The notes under the pieces were generated by a model, which made no database searches, was not told the origin of the DNA, and saw only the letters and a list, made by a program, of their open reading frames with translations. 15,101 bases of DNA from JBDTMC01 sp039934475 (GTDB lineage: Bacteria > Acidobacteriota > Terriglobia > Bryobacterales > Bryobacteraceae), in the NCBI GenBank assembly GCA_039934475.1, contig JBDTMC010000159.1, positions 1-15,101 of the forward strand, given 5' to 3'. Shown piece by piece: positions 1 through 6,624 of the stretch; position 1 is the first letter of the stretch; the number at the start of each line of letters is the position of its first letter. The position numbers and the translations under genes were made by a program.

Positions 1-606
1 GTCGCGGGAAGAATTCCATTGGTCCCATCCATCGAGACCCGGAGCGCCGACAATGTTGTAGTTGATCTGATCGCCACCGGCTACGATGGCCTGCTCACGA
101 GCATGGACTGGAAAGGTGCTGCCTCCGCCCGTCACTTCTCCTTCGCCACTGCGCACTGTGACTGTGGTGTTTTGGGAGTCGGCAACGGCGGTAATGCGGT
201 ATTGTCCAGGACTGAGAACGTTAAAGGCCATGCTCGGCGTATCAATCTCCAGGATTTGGTCCTGATCGAGGGTTCTCACGTTGACCGTGAGATTTCCTTC
301 TGACAGTTGCACTTGCATGGTTCCGTCGTCCAGATTGAGGAACTGGAATGCGGTGTTGGAATCGAGGCGGAAGGCAGTGGAGCCTACGCGAACTTCGGCG
401 CGTCCGCCGTCGCCTACCCAAACCTGATCGCCCGTGGTGAGCGGACGATTTACACTCGCATCGACCCAATCGCTGACGCCGGCCGGTTGAAACGAAACCG
501 GACCGCTAACGAAATTCAGTCGTCCGACCCTGCCTGGAGGATCGATCTGCGCAAGCAACGAGGACGAGCCCGCTATCAAAAGGACGATTAGTTTTGTGAG
601 CCGCAT
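1..606 (-). CDS. FecR-domain exported protein, 3' end outside the window
   Basis: This reading frame opens with ATG at 606-604 and runs without a stop to base 1, giving 202 residues with the C-terminus missing. Residues 1-20 form a signal peptide (basic MRLTK, hydrophobic stretch, LLAQ end). Residues about 24-180 resemble the FecR domain proteins frequent in Acidobacteriota: GRVGRLNFVSGPVSFQPAG, then PLTTGDQVW, GGRAEVRVGSTAFRLD, FLNLDDGTMQVQLSEG, IDTPSMAFNVLSPGQYRI and VRSGEGEVT. The final visible residues W-x-x-W-N-S-S-R-D also fit that family. GGAGG lies 5 bases before the ATG and supports this start. FecR itself is an inner-membrane sigma-factor regulator, but this protein has a signal peptide and no visible cytoplasmic helix. 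An envelope or matrix role is therefore more likely than signalling. The family call is strong; the function is unknown. Confidence 0.85.
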   Translation of the reverse strand, partial: MRLTKLIVLLIAGSSSLLAQIDPPGRVGRLNFVSGPVSFQPAGVSDWVDASVNRPLTTGDQVWVGDGGRAEVRVGSTAFRLDSNTAFQFLNLDDGTMQVQLSEGNLTVNVRTLDQDQILEIDTPSMAFNVLSPGQYRITAVADSQNTTVTVRSGEGEVTGGGSTFPVHAREQAIVAGGDQINYNIVGAPGLDGWDQWNSSRD

Positions 607-754
607 AGCAGCCTCCGGACAACAAGAGGCACGTTCACTGCCACTCACCGCAAGCGGCGTTCAATTCGCAAACGGAAGATGGGTTGTCAGCAAGCGTCGC
701 GCGTGGCGTGCAGGATATGCACCGTTGTGATTCAACGAGAGGAACTTCTTATTC
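607..754. other. Intergenic region between the CheB-domain gene and the FecR-domain gene
   Basis: These 148 bases lie between two genes on the minus strand. They contain the ribosome-binding site GGAGG of the FecR-domain gene just before its start and no credible coding frame. I found no convincing pair of -35/-10 hexamers and no hairpin with a T-run. The FecR gene probably has its own promoter here, but I cannot place it. Confidence 0.4.
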
Positions 755-1351
755 TCACGAATTCGCAGCGTGCGCAATGTGAATGATTTCCTGAGCGATT
801 TCCTCGGGCGAAAGAACGAAGTCAATGCACCCGCTCGCGATCGCGCTGCCTGGCATGTCCGGCTGGCCGGCGGTGTCGGGCTTCTGTGCGATGGTGATGC
901 CACCCACCTCTTTGATACCGCAGAGCGCGGCGGCACCATCGCCGTCAAATCCGGAGACAATGACGGCGATCAATTTGCCGCGCCAGTGTTCGGTAAGGGA
1001 ACGCAAAAAGACCGTAATGACGTCGGGCCATCCCCTCGGCTTGGATATTGGCTTTAAGCGGAACACTCCATCCTGGACATGTAAATCGCGCTGTTCGGGA
1101 ATGATAAATACGCGGTTTGGTTGGATGAGTAACCGATCGGTGATCAGTTCAACGGGCATCTCGGTGTAGGGCGGGAGAATTTCGTGGAGCATGGTGGCCA
1201 CGGTTCTGAGGTGATTGACGATCACGATAGCCACACCCATATCGGCCGGCAGATGCCGCAGCAAACGGATATAGGCATCGAGTCCTCCGGCAGAACCGCC
1301 GACGCAAACGATGGGGAAATCACTATTGCCACTCTTCGGGTTGATAGGCAC
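755..1351 (-). CDS. Stand-alone CheB-type methylesterase domain protein
   Basis: The 198-residue product is a CheB methylesterase domain. That family hydrolyses glutamyl methyl esters on chemotaxis receptors and can deamidate glutamines. The catalytic triad is in place: Ser20 in GGSAGG, His47 in VNHL and Asp138 in SGFDGDGA. The usual CheB core motifs follow in order, with PxRVFIIPEQRDLHV at about 78-92 and ASGCIDFVLSPEEIAQEI near the end. There is no N-terminal receiver domain. Full-length CheB is about 350 residues with the receiver first, so this is the effector half alone, without the phosphorylation switch. The start is GTG at 1351-1349, because an in-frame TGA (the stop of the alpha/beta hydrolase) lies 9 bases upstream. 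There is no clear Shine-Dalgarno sequence, so expression probably depends on translational coupling. No chemotaxis gene is nearby. Its substrate is unknown and need not be a chemoreceptor. Confidence 0.88.
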   Translation of the reverse strand: MPINPKSGNSDFPIVCVGGSAGGLDAYIRLLRHLPADMGVAIVIVNHLRTVATMLHEILPPYTEMPVELITDRLLIQPNRVFIIPEQRDLHVQDGVFRLKPISKPRGWPDVITVFLRSLTEHWRGKLIAVIVSGFDGDGAAALCGIKEVGGITIAQKPDTAGQPDMPGSAIASGCIDFVLSPEEIAQEIIHIAHAANS

Positions 1352-1360
1352 CCTAGTGGC

Positions 1361-2200
1361 TCAATTGGGTTCGCCCAGGAACCTTACCAGTTCGCGATTT
1401 ACTTCATCCGCGTGGGTCCATGTAAGGCCGTGCGGCCCATCCTTAACCACCAGCAAGCGGGAGCCCTTGATTAGTTTAGCGGTGCGGAGTCCGGATGCGG
1501 CGATCGGTACGATTCGGTCCGCATCCCCTTGTATGACCAACGCTGGCACGTCGACGTGACCGAGGTCCTGGCGGAAGTCTTCAAGCCACGTCGAGACGCA
1601 CGCGAGACACGCCGTAGCGGAGGCGCCGGCGGCGACATTCCAACTGGCCTGAACAGCTTGCTCGCTGATGCGTTTGCCCAACAGGACATCCGTGTTGTAG
1701 AAATTCTTGAAGAACTCGGTGAAGAACGCGTAGCGGTCTGCGGCGACGGCCTTCTCGATCCCTTCGAAGACAGTGCCGTCCACACCCTCCGGATTGTCGG
1801 GCGTTTTCAGCAGGAACGGCGGGACGCCGGAGATGAATGCCACTTTCCGTACGCCTTTCGATCCATGCTTTCCCAAGTACCGCGCCACTTCGCCGCCGCC
1901 CATGGAGAACCCGACGAGCGAGAAGTCACTCAGATTCAATTGCATCACGAGTTTGTTCAGGTCGGCAGTGAAGGTGTCGTAGTTGTAGCCTGCGGTTGGC
2001 CGGCTAGAACTGCCGAAGCCACGGCGGTCATACGTGATGACGCGGTGCCCGGCAGCCAGCAGCACAGGGACTTGCTTCTCCCAGGACGCGCCGCTCAGCG
2101 GGTAGCCGTGGATCAAAACGACAGGCATTCCCGAGCCTTGGTCCTCATAGTAAAGTTCAATGTTGCCGGAGTTTTCCTCGCCGACAGTAATAAATGGCAT
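1361..2200 (-). CDS. Alpha/beta hydrolase, non-haem haloperoxidase type
   Basis: The 279-residue protein is an alpha/beta hydrolase of the group often named non-haem chloroperoxidase or arylesterase. Visible motifs are the oxyanion-hole HGYPLSGASWE (31-41), YDRRGFGSSSRP (57-68), the nucleophile elbow GFSMGGGEVARYLG with Ser99, acid Asp228 in GDADRIVP and base His257 in GPHGL. All three catalytic residues are present and the length is typical. There is no signal peptide, so it is cytoplasmic. In this family the physiological activity is ester or lactone hydrolysis; perhydrolase (peracid-forming) activity is a side reaction. It starts at ATG 2200-2198, 8 bases after the stop of the small membrane protein, with an AAGGA-like Shine-Dalgarno sequence overlapping that gene's end. 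It is followed 9 bases later by the CheB-domain gene, so it lies inside the operon. The substrate cannot be read from the sequence. Confidence 0.9.
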   Translation of the reverse strand: MPFITVGEENSGNIELYYEDQGSGMPVVLIHGYPLSGASWEKQVPVLLAAGHRVITYDRRGFGSSSRPTAGYNYDTFTADLNKLVMQLNLSDFSLVGFSMGGGEVARYLGKHGSKGVRKVAFISGVPPFLLKTPDNPEGVDGTVFEGIEKAVAADRYAFFTEFFKNFYNTDVLLGKRISEQAVQASWNVAAGASATACLACVSTWLEDFRQDLGHVDVPALVIQGDADRIVPIAASGLRTAKLIKGSRLLVVKDGPHGLTWTHADEVNRELVRFLGEPN

Positions 2201-2208
2201 CGTTCGGT

Positions 2209-2421
2209 CTAATCCTTCCGGCCGGTGACGAGCAGGACGATACCACCAACGAGCGCCAGCGCGCCGACGATGGGAGGCAGGGGGACGTCGTGAGTCTTTT
2301 CGCGAGTCGCGTGAATCGGCCCGATGTCAATAACCTTTTCCCGGGTTGTATATGTAAAGCCTCCCCAGGCCAAGCCAAACAGACCAAGGACAACCAAGAT
2401 CACGCCGAGTATTTTACTCAC
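2209..2421 (-). CDS. Small two-helix membrane protein, DUF3185-like
   Basis: The product has 70 residues and two hydrophobic helices, about 4-22 (ILGVILVVLGLFGLAWGGF) and 49-66 (PIVGALALVGGIVLLVTG). They are separated by a polar loop that contains two similar halves, TREKVIDIGP and TREKTHDVPLPP. The layout resembles the DUF3185 family of small inner-membrane proteins found beside CsbD and PRC-barrel genes; that family call is tentative. It starts with GTG at 2421-2419, with an AGG a few bases upstream, 12 bases after the CsbD-like stop codon, and ends 8 bases before the hydrolase. The function is unknown; its context suggests an envelope or stress role. Confidence 0.75.
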   Translation of the reverse strand: MSKILGVILVVLGLFGLAWGGFTYTTREKVIDIGPIHATREKTHDVPLPPIVGALALVGGIVLLVTGRKD

Positions 2422-2433
2422 GGTAACCTGTTT

Positions 2434-2613
2434 CTACTTCCCTATGACCTTCTCAATTTGGCTGACCTTCTTTTGAACCTTGCCGCCGAGCTTTTCGGCT
2501 TGGCCCTTGTTCTCCAGGTCGGGGTTCCCGATGACTTTGCCTGCCTTCTCTTTGACTGTGCCTATCAATTCATGAACATTGCCCTGAATCTCATCTTTCG
2601 TGCTTGGTTTCAT
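2434..2613 (-). CDS. CsbD-like stress protein
   Basis: This 59-residue frame is easy to miss because it is so short. It opens with ATG at 2613-2611 behind a perfect AAGGAG Shine-Dalgarno sequence 7 bases upstream, and ends with TAG at 2436-2434. The product is highly charged and helical, with no membrane segment. It has the CsbD pattern: KDEIQGNVHELIGTVKEKAG, then GNPDLENKGQAEKLGGKVQKK. CsbD family members are small proteins, induced in many bacteria by general-stress sigma factors, whose molecular role is unsettled. It lies 64 bases after the PRC-barrel gene and 12 bases before the small membrane protein gene. The family call is firm; the stress role is inferred from the family and from the neighbours. 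Confidence 0.9.
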   Translation of the reverse strand: MKPSTKDEIQGNVHELIGTVKEKAGKVIGNPDLENKGQAEKLGGKVQKKVSQIEKVIGK

Positions 2614-2635
2614 CGTTTTCTCCTTAGTAGAGCCA

Positions 2636-2658
2636 GAGGCGGGACTTACACCCGCCCC
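2636..2658 (-). other. Hairpin between the PRC-barrel and CsbD-like genes
   Basis: On the minus strand, GGGGCGGG (2658-2651) can pair with CCCGCCTC (2643-2636) around a 7-base loop. This gives eight pairs, one of them G-U. It sits 22 bases before the CsbD-like start codon. No T-run follows, so it is not a standard intrinsic terminator. It could set the 3' end of the PRC-barrel transcript segment or stabilise the downstream message. Confidence 0.4.
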
Positions 2659-2677
2659 GCTGTGTTGCTATTGAGCC

Positions 2678-3049
2678 TCAGTCCCAGTAGGGCTTGGCTC
2701 CGTAGTACTTGAAGACACCATTCGCCCAGCTGAGGTCAGCCATATTCGGCCAATGATCTTTGTCGAAGCCGGGGGCGTTCTTGAGCAGTTCCTTGTCGAT
2801 ATTCAGAACGAATTGCTTCTCCACTGTGTCGATTTTAAGGGCGCTCCATGGAATCGCAAACAGTTTGTCGCCCATACCCAGGAACCCGCCGAAAGAAAGA
2901 ACCGCGTACGCGATGCGTCCGTTCGCCAAGTCGATCATCAAATGCTCGATCTTGCCGAGATCCTCCTGTTTGAGATTTACGACCTTATCACCGGCTAGAG
3001 TGTCTGCCGCGAGGACCCTAGGTTGATACATCAATTTTGTTTCTGTCAT
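2678..3049 (-). CDS. PRC-barrel domain protein
   Basis: The 123-residue product carries one PRC-barrel domain at about 8-88: RVLAADTLAGDKVVN, then LGKIEHLMIDLANGRIAYAV, LSFGGFLGMGDKLFAIPW and LKIDTVEKQFVLNIDKELL. A short C-terminal tail rich in aromatic residues follows (HWPNM, W108, FKYYG, YWD). PRC barrels are small beta-barrels that act in photosynthetic reaction centres, RimM and many stress-linked proteins. The 'GDKLFAIPWSAL' form seen here is the common soil-bacterial stress type. There is no signal peptide, so it is probably cytoplasmic. It starts at ATG 3049-3047 with only a weak Shine-Dalgarno sequence and is the first gene of the leftward cluster running to 755. The 64-base gap before the CsbD-like gene is the widest in the cluster. 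Confidence 0.9.
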   Translation of the reverse strand: MTETKLMYQPRVLAADTLAGDKVVNLKQEDLGKIEHLMIDLANGRIAYAVLSFGGFLGMGDKLFAIPWSALKIDTVEKQFVLNIDKELLKNAPGFDKDHWPNMADLSWANGVFKYYGAKPYWD

Positions 3050-3342
3050 ATTGTTTTCATTTCTCTATAGTCAGGATTAAGGCGAACTCCTGAGTCTCTT
3101 CCACCGATTCGATAGCTTGCCACGCTTTCCCAAGAGCAGATTGGGGACCACTACCGAACGTGAGGCCACCGTTGAGAGGAGCACGATTCTCGTGGGACGT
3201 AGAGTGCAGGTCTTGCGTTGCGGAAGGCAATATGCGCAGTGTGGGTACTCCTGCGGCGCCGGCTTTGGACGATTCGTTCAGCTGGTTTCAAGGGCGGCGC
3301 CTCGAGGCCGCAACGCCGCTTCGCGCTTCTGGCGGGCGACCG
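3050..3342. promoter_or_regulatory. Intergenic region upstream of the PRC-barrel gene, with two dyads
   Basis: This 293-base region separates the end of the DUF4337-like gene from the PRC-barrel gene and shows no credible coding frame on either strand. A 6-bp inverted repeat, TCAGGA-N11-TCCTGA, occupies 3071-3093. It lies beside a TATAGA hexamer on the minus strand (3070-3065), about 16 bases before the PRC-barrel start, which could be a -10 element; I see no good -35. Near the other end, GCGGCG (3294-3299) can pair with CGCCGC (3314-3319) around a loop containing the palindrome GCCTCGAGGC (3299-3308). That may end the long leftward transcript, although no T-run follows. Confidence 0.4.
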
Positions 3343-3870
3343 TTACCTGAGGAGCAAGCCCGTGAAGCCGATGGCGGCGCCTACCAAGGCGATACTTGCA
3401 CCCAACGGAGGGAAAAGGCGGCGCTTCGAGATGAAGTAGAGGGAGCAGAGCACGAGGCCGACTTCGAGCATGGCTTCGCCGAGGTCGTAGCGTAACGCCT
3501 GCCTTTCGCTGAGGGCATATTCCTTCTGGAGTTTGCGCGCCTCTTCCGACACCTCCTTCGACTCCTTATCGTTTTTTTGGATCTGTTCGACGTAGTGTTG
3601 GAGCAAGGCTGCCGAGTCAGCCGGACGAAGCGAAGTCAGCATGTCACGGCCTAATTCCGAAACATGAGCTTTGAGCCGCTTCGCCTGGTAGAGTGACCAC
3701 TGGTCGTTCGACTCCGATAGTTGGACAAGCGCATTGGTGTGTGAACGATGGGAAGCGATGGTTACCAACGCCAGCACGACGGCGATCGAGGCGGTGAGAA
3801 GACCGACTCGCTGTGCGTAGTGGTCCTGCTTCCCTTCTTCGTGACCCTCTTGCTCAAAAGGCAGTTCCAT
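3343..3870 (-). CDS. DUF4337-like membrane protein
   Basis: The 175-residue protein has one N-terminal membrane helix (about 23-39, LLTASIAVVLALVTIAS) and two C-terminal ones (about 131-147 and 154-173). Between them is a charged segment, predicted helical, with W58 and the motif W-x-x-YQAKRLK (58-67), then a region rich in Glu and Lys (96-125). This arrangement and the 'N-x-x-W-x-x-YQAK' signature match DUF4337, a family of unknown function. It starts at ATG 3870-3868, 49 bases after the phosphodiesterase stop, without a recognisable Shine-Dalgarno sequence, so the start is uncertain. It appears to be the last gene of the leftward series that begins with the TonB-dependent receptor. Whether it belongs functionally to that locus is unclear. 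Confidence 0.8.
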   Translation of the reverse strand: MELPFEQEGHEEGKQDHYAQRVGLLTASIAVVLALVTIASHRSHTNALVQLSESNDQWSLYQAKRLKAHVSELGRDMLTSLRPADSAALLQHYVEQIQKNDKESKEVSEEARKLQKEYALSERQALRYDLGEAMLEVGLVLCSLYFISKRRLFPPLGASIALVGAAIGFTGLLLR

Positions 3871-3919
3871 ATGATTACGGTAACGCGCTTTGCGGGTTCG
3901 CTGGGAACAGTCCCATACG

Positions 3920-5818
3920 TCAAAACACCGGCCGGCCCTGCATCTGCGGACTTGGCTTTACGTCGAACTCGTTGAGGATCGTCACGGTGAGATCGGCCAG
4001 GCTGGGATCGGACAAACGGATCGTCCGGTTGGCGATGAGAGTGCCGGGCACGGCCCGCGGATCGATACAATGGTCGCCGATCCAGGGGTCGAGATTGTCC
4101 TCCATAATGTGCTCCGGAGCCGCGCCTAAGGCAGTTTGCCACGAACCGCGATAGCCGGGGGCATAGCCGATGATGAGGTCAGGAGCGAACTTCAGCGCCT
4201 GGCCATGATAGACTCGGCGCGGGTCGTACACGGCATCCACCACCACCGCGCCGTTCAAGGGATCGCGCAACGCCAGTAGTCGATCAGAGATCTGGCGCAG
4301 CACCTCAGCACGAGCCGCTTCGCCAGTGACCGAGCCGTTCTTCTCGCGGCCGGCCATGTTCACATAGAGTCCGTTGAGGCCGATCGCGTAGGCCTGGGTT
4401 TTGTCCCACGCGACGTGGGCGAAGCCTTCCTCGGAAGAGGTCGCATTTGGTGTGTCCAACTGCAAGAAGCCCTCATTACGCAGCCAGGTGTTGACGTGGA
4501 AGGCGCGGTCGAAGCGCGTGAAGCCGTGATCGGACATGACGAGGATGGTTGCGGAGCCGGCGCGGGCCATCACCCAGCCTATGGCCTGATCCACCCGTCG
4601 ATAGCTGTCGAGAAGTTCTGCTTCATGCTGGCCCCACAGCATGTGTGAGTCCTGGTCGAGCGTGGAGAAGTAGAAGAACAGGAGTCCGGTCTTATACTCC
4701 TCAAAGGCGCGCCGCAGGAGGGCGAACTGCTCGCCGGCAACCAACCCGCTCTGCGCCAGGTACTCGCGCAAGTTGAAGACGCCGGCACGGTAGACGGCGG
4801 TGTCCTCGGCAATCCCCTGGGTGTAGTAAGGCCCAATCGCCGCGGCCAGTTGCCGGCTATACGAAACGGGGTTGGAGAGCGGCAGCGCGGGCGCGGCTGG
4901 ATCGATGTTGACTGGAGACACGTAGAGCCGAAGACCAGGGTGGAGTTGCTGCGCGTATACGCGGAACATGCCGCGGACCGAATTGACGTGAGGGATGAGT
5001 GTGAAGTCGGCGTGGATCCAGCCTGACCATTCACGCTCGTTTAGAACGAACACTTCATCGCCTACCTGGAAGCGCGCCGCTGAAGCGTGCGGGTCGATAT
5101 CCACGGTGAGCTCCACCGACGCCGGCGCGCGGTCTTTCCGCAGGGTGTTGGCGGGACCGGTGACGGGTAGCACCACGCGGCCATTGCGGGCTTGTACTTT
5201 CACAATCCGTCCACCGGCCACCTGGCGCGTCAATTCCTCCACGTCGTCTGTATAGAAGGTGAAGGTGCCGAAGTCGCCGGCCAGGTCCGGCGTACCCATG
5301 CCGGCCAGCGTCAGGGCGCTGCCTTTGGGAGGGGGGAAATTGTTCGGGATATGGATGATAGTCGCCGCAACACCGTGTTCATCCAGCAACTGCCAGAACG
5401 GCGTGCCCTCGCGCAGCAGCCGCACACGGCCGGATGAGAGTGGCAGGCGGTAGGGGCCGATGGAAAGAGTGTGAGCGGGCTCCTCGGTTTCGGCCATGGA
5501 CGAGAACGGTTCCATCGTCAGGGGGTTGCGATGGACGAAATCGAAAACTCCGTGACCGCCGGGGTCCATGCCAGTGATAAAGGTTGACCAGGCCACCGGG
5601 CTTTGCGGGGGGATGGTGGTGGCGAGGCGGCGAAAGTCCCCGCGCTGGCGGAGAGCCGCCAGATTGGGCAAGGTGTTCCAGTGACGCTCGACAAATCCAG
5701 GGTCCATGCCATCGACGCCGAGAACGATTAGCCGGTGATCGGAGCTCTGATTGTGTTTGCAACCACAGGCGAAGCAAGCTAGTGCGGCCACCACAGGCAC
5801 AAACAGCAGTCGTCGCAT
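3920..5818 (-). CDS. Alkaline-phosphatase-fold phosphodiesterase (type I phosphodiesterase/nucleotide pyrophosphatase family), probable lipoprotein
   Basis: With the ATG at 5818-5816 the product has 632 residues. Its N-terminus is a signal peptide (MRRLLFVPVVAALAC) leading into a Cys-rich segment (Cys15, Cys18, Cys20) that could be a lipobox. The rest is an alkaline-phosphatase-superfamily hydrolase with a recognisable metal centre: Asp36 in VLGVDGMDP, Ser78/Thr79 in the nucleophile segment SPVAWSTFITG, Asp388 and His392 in STLDQDSH, Asp430-His431 in VMSDHGF and His583 in IGDHCIDP. The insert at about 100-350 includes a beta-rich region. Family members cleave phosphomono- or diesters; the substrate cannot be read here. 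A longer frame begins at TTG 5842, overlapping the upstream stop codon, and GTG 5821 is also possible. ATG 5818 is preferred because it gives a normal signal peptide; no start has a good Shine-Dalgarno sequence. The neighbours suggest it acts in the periplasm on a decorated glycan. Confidence 0.87.
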   Translation of the reverse strand: MRRLLFVPVVAALACFACGCKHNQSSDHRLIVLGVDGMDPGFVERHWNTLPNLAALRQRGDFRRLATTIPPQSPVAWSTFITGMDPGGHGVFDFVHRNPLTMEPFSSMAETEEPAHTLSIGPYRLPLSSGRVRLLREGTPFWQLLDEHGVAATIIHIPNNFPPPKGSALTLAGMGTPDLAGDFGTFTFYTDDVEELTRQVAGGRIVKVQARNGRVVLPVTGPANTLRKDRAPASVELTVDIDPHASAARFQVGDEVFVLNEREWSGWIHADFTLIPHVNSVRGMFRVYAQQLHPGLRLYVSPVNIDPAAPALPLSNPVSYSRQLAAAIGPYYTQGIAEDTAVYRAGVFNLREYLAQSGLVAGEQFALLRRAFEEYKTGLLFFYFSTLDQDSHMLWGQHEAELLDSYRRVDQAIGWVMARAGSATILVMSDHGFTRFDRAFHVNTWLRNEGFLQLDTPNATSSEEGFAHVAWDKTQAYAIGLNGLYVNMAGREKNGSVTGEAARAEVLRQISDRLLALRDPLNGAVVVDAVYDPRRVYHGQALKFAPDLIIGYAPGYRGSWQTALGAAPEHIMEDNLDPWIGDHCIDPRAVPGTLIANRTIRLSDPSLADLTVTILNEFDVKPSPQMQGRPVF

Positions 5819-5838
5819 CACAAAAGGACCCGCGGCGG

Positions 5839-6537
5839 TCAATCGACGAGGCGCAAAATGCCGAAGGCTTCTGGAGTATGGAAGGTCTTCCTAGCGGGGG
5901 GCTGCCATGCGACGGCCTGGTGATGCGGGCCTTGTGAGCGATAGAGATTCATGCGCAAGGTGTTGCCAGCCGCGGCCGGACGCGCGTCCACGGACTGGTA
6001 GGGGATGCGCATTGCGCCGTACCAGATCTTGTGCGCTGCGTCGATGTGTGCTGCCACCTCGATGCCAGAGTTCCACACCCACCCTTCCTCGTGGCGCGGT
6101 GTGTCTAAATCCACGTCGAGATCAACCCACTCGCCTTGCGGTGACATCTCGAATTCCCGATAGTGCCGAATGTTCTGGAAGTCGGCGCCGAGGAACACTT
6201 CCGCCACATCCCAATTCCAGAGTTCGTTGGTTTCGGCATCGAGTTTGGGCGCCGGCTTCAAATTCAGTTCTTCGTACGGACATGTGAACAGAAAATAGAG
6301 ATGTTCCTTGGTCCATCGTGCGCGTACTTCGGTACGGTGACCAGGCACCGGGTGGGCAAAGCTGTCGCGCTCCATCACGGCGTCCGCCGGACCGCGCCAG
6401 AATTCTGAGCGGGAATCGCGCCATCCGCGTATGTCGCCCATGATGTGCCTGCTCGACATCTCGTGCGATAGATCCGCGGCCAACGCCGGCAGAGCCGCTA
6501 AGGCTGCGCACACAAGATACCCTGTCCGCTCCTTCAT
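5839..6537 (-). CDS. Exported CBM9-like carbohydrate-binding protein
   Basis: The 232-residue product has a signal peptide (1-20, MKERTGYLVCAALAALPALA, cut before ADLSH). The mature part resembles carbohydrate-binding family 9-like proteins: VRARWTKEHLYFLFTC (71-86), ELWNWDVAEVFLGADF (105-120), YREFEMSPQGEWVDLDVDLD (126-145), the GxxVWNSGIEVAA and WYGAMRIPYQSV segments, RMNLYRSQG (195-203) and TFHTPEAFGILRL (218-230). CBM9 modules bind reducing ends of sugar chains; this wider family is mostly uncharacterised. A longer frame reaches 6600, but ATG 6537 is chosen because it starts the signal peptide and has GGGAGG (6554-6549) 11 bases upstream. Its stop lies about 20 bases before the phosphodiesterase start. 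It lies between two exported hydrolases of one superfamily, which suggests it holds or presents their substrate. Confidence 0.85.
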   Translation of the reverse strand: MKERTGYLVCAALAALPALAADLSHEMSSRHIMGDIRGWRDSRSEFWRGPADAVMERDSFAHPVPGHRTEVRARWTKEHLYFLFTCPYEELNLKPAPKLDAETNELWNWDVAEVFLGADFQNIRHYREFEMSPQGEWVDLDVDLDTPRHEEGWVWNSGIEVAAHIDAAHKIWYGAMRIPYQSVDARPAAAGNTLRMNLYRSQGPHHQAVAWQPPARKTFHTPEAFGILRLVD

Positions 6538-6582
6538 TCTGCTTATGGCCTCCCTGTTGGTGGTCCTGCCCGCGTAAGGGCA

Positions 6583-6603
6583 CATGTGCAGACCTGGCAC
6601 ATG
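6583..6603. other. Short hairpin between the sulfatase-fold and CBM9-like genes
   Basis: CATGTGC (6583-6589) and GCACATG (6597-6603) form a perfect 7-bp inverted repeat around a 7-base loop. It overlaps the palindrome GCACATGTGC (6580-6589). It sits in the 87-base gap between two minus-strand genes and has no adjoining T-run. It may protect or mark the end of an mRNA segment; a protein-binding site is also possible. Confidence 0.4.
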
Positions 6604-6624
6604 CCTATTGTAGCGGCACGCGAA

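Noticed and set aside
1529..2212. A 227-residue open frame on the plus strand
   Set aside because: It lies antisense to the alpha/beta hydrolase, whose catalytic triad and family motifs are intact. The plus-strand protein is rich in Arg and Gly without any recognisable domain.
3117..3495. Plus-strand frames between the PRC-barrel and DUF4337-like genes
   Set aside because: They are Arg-rich, without domains, and run partly antisense to the DUF4337-like gene. The region reads better as intergenic.
6538..6600. N-terminal extension of the CBM9-like protein
   Set aside because: The extension would bury the signal peptide, and GGGAGG lies in the right place for the ATG at 6537.
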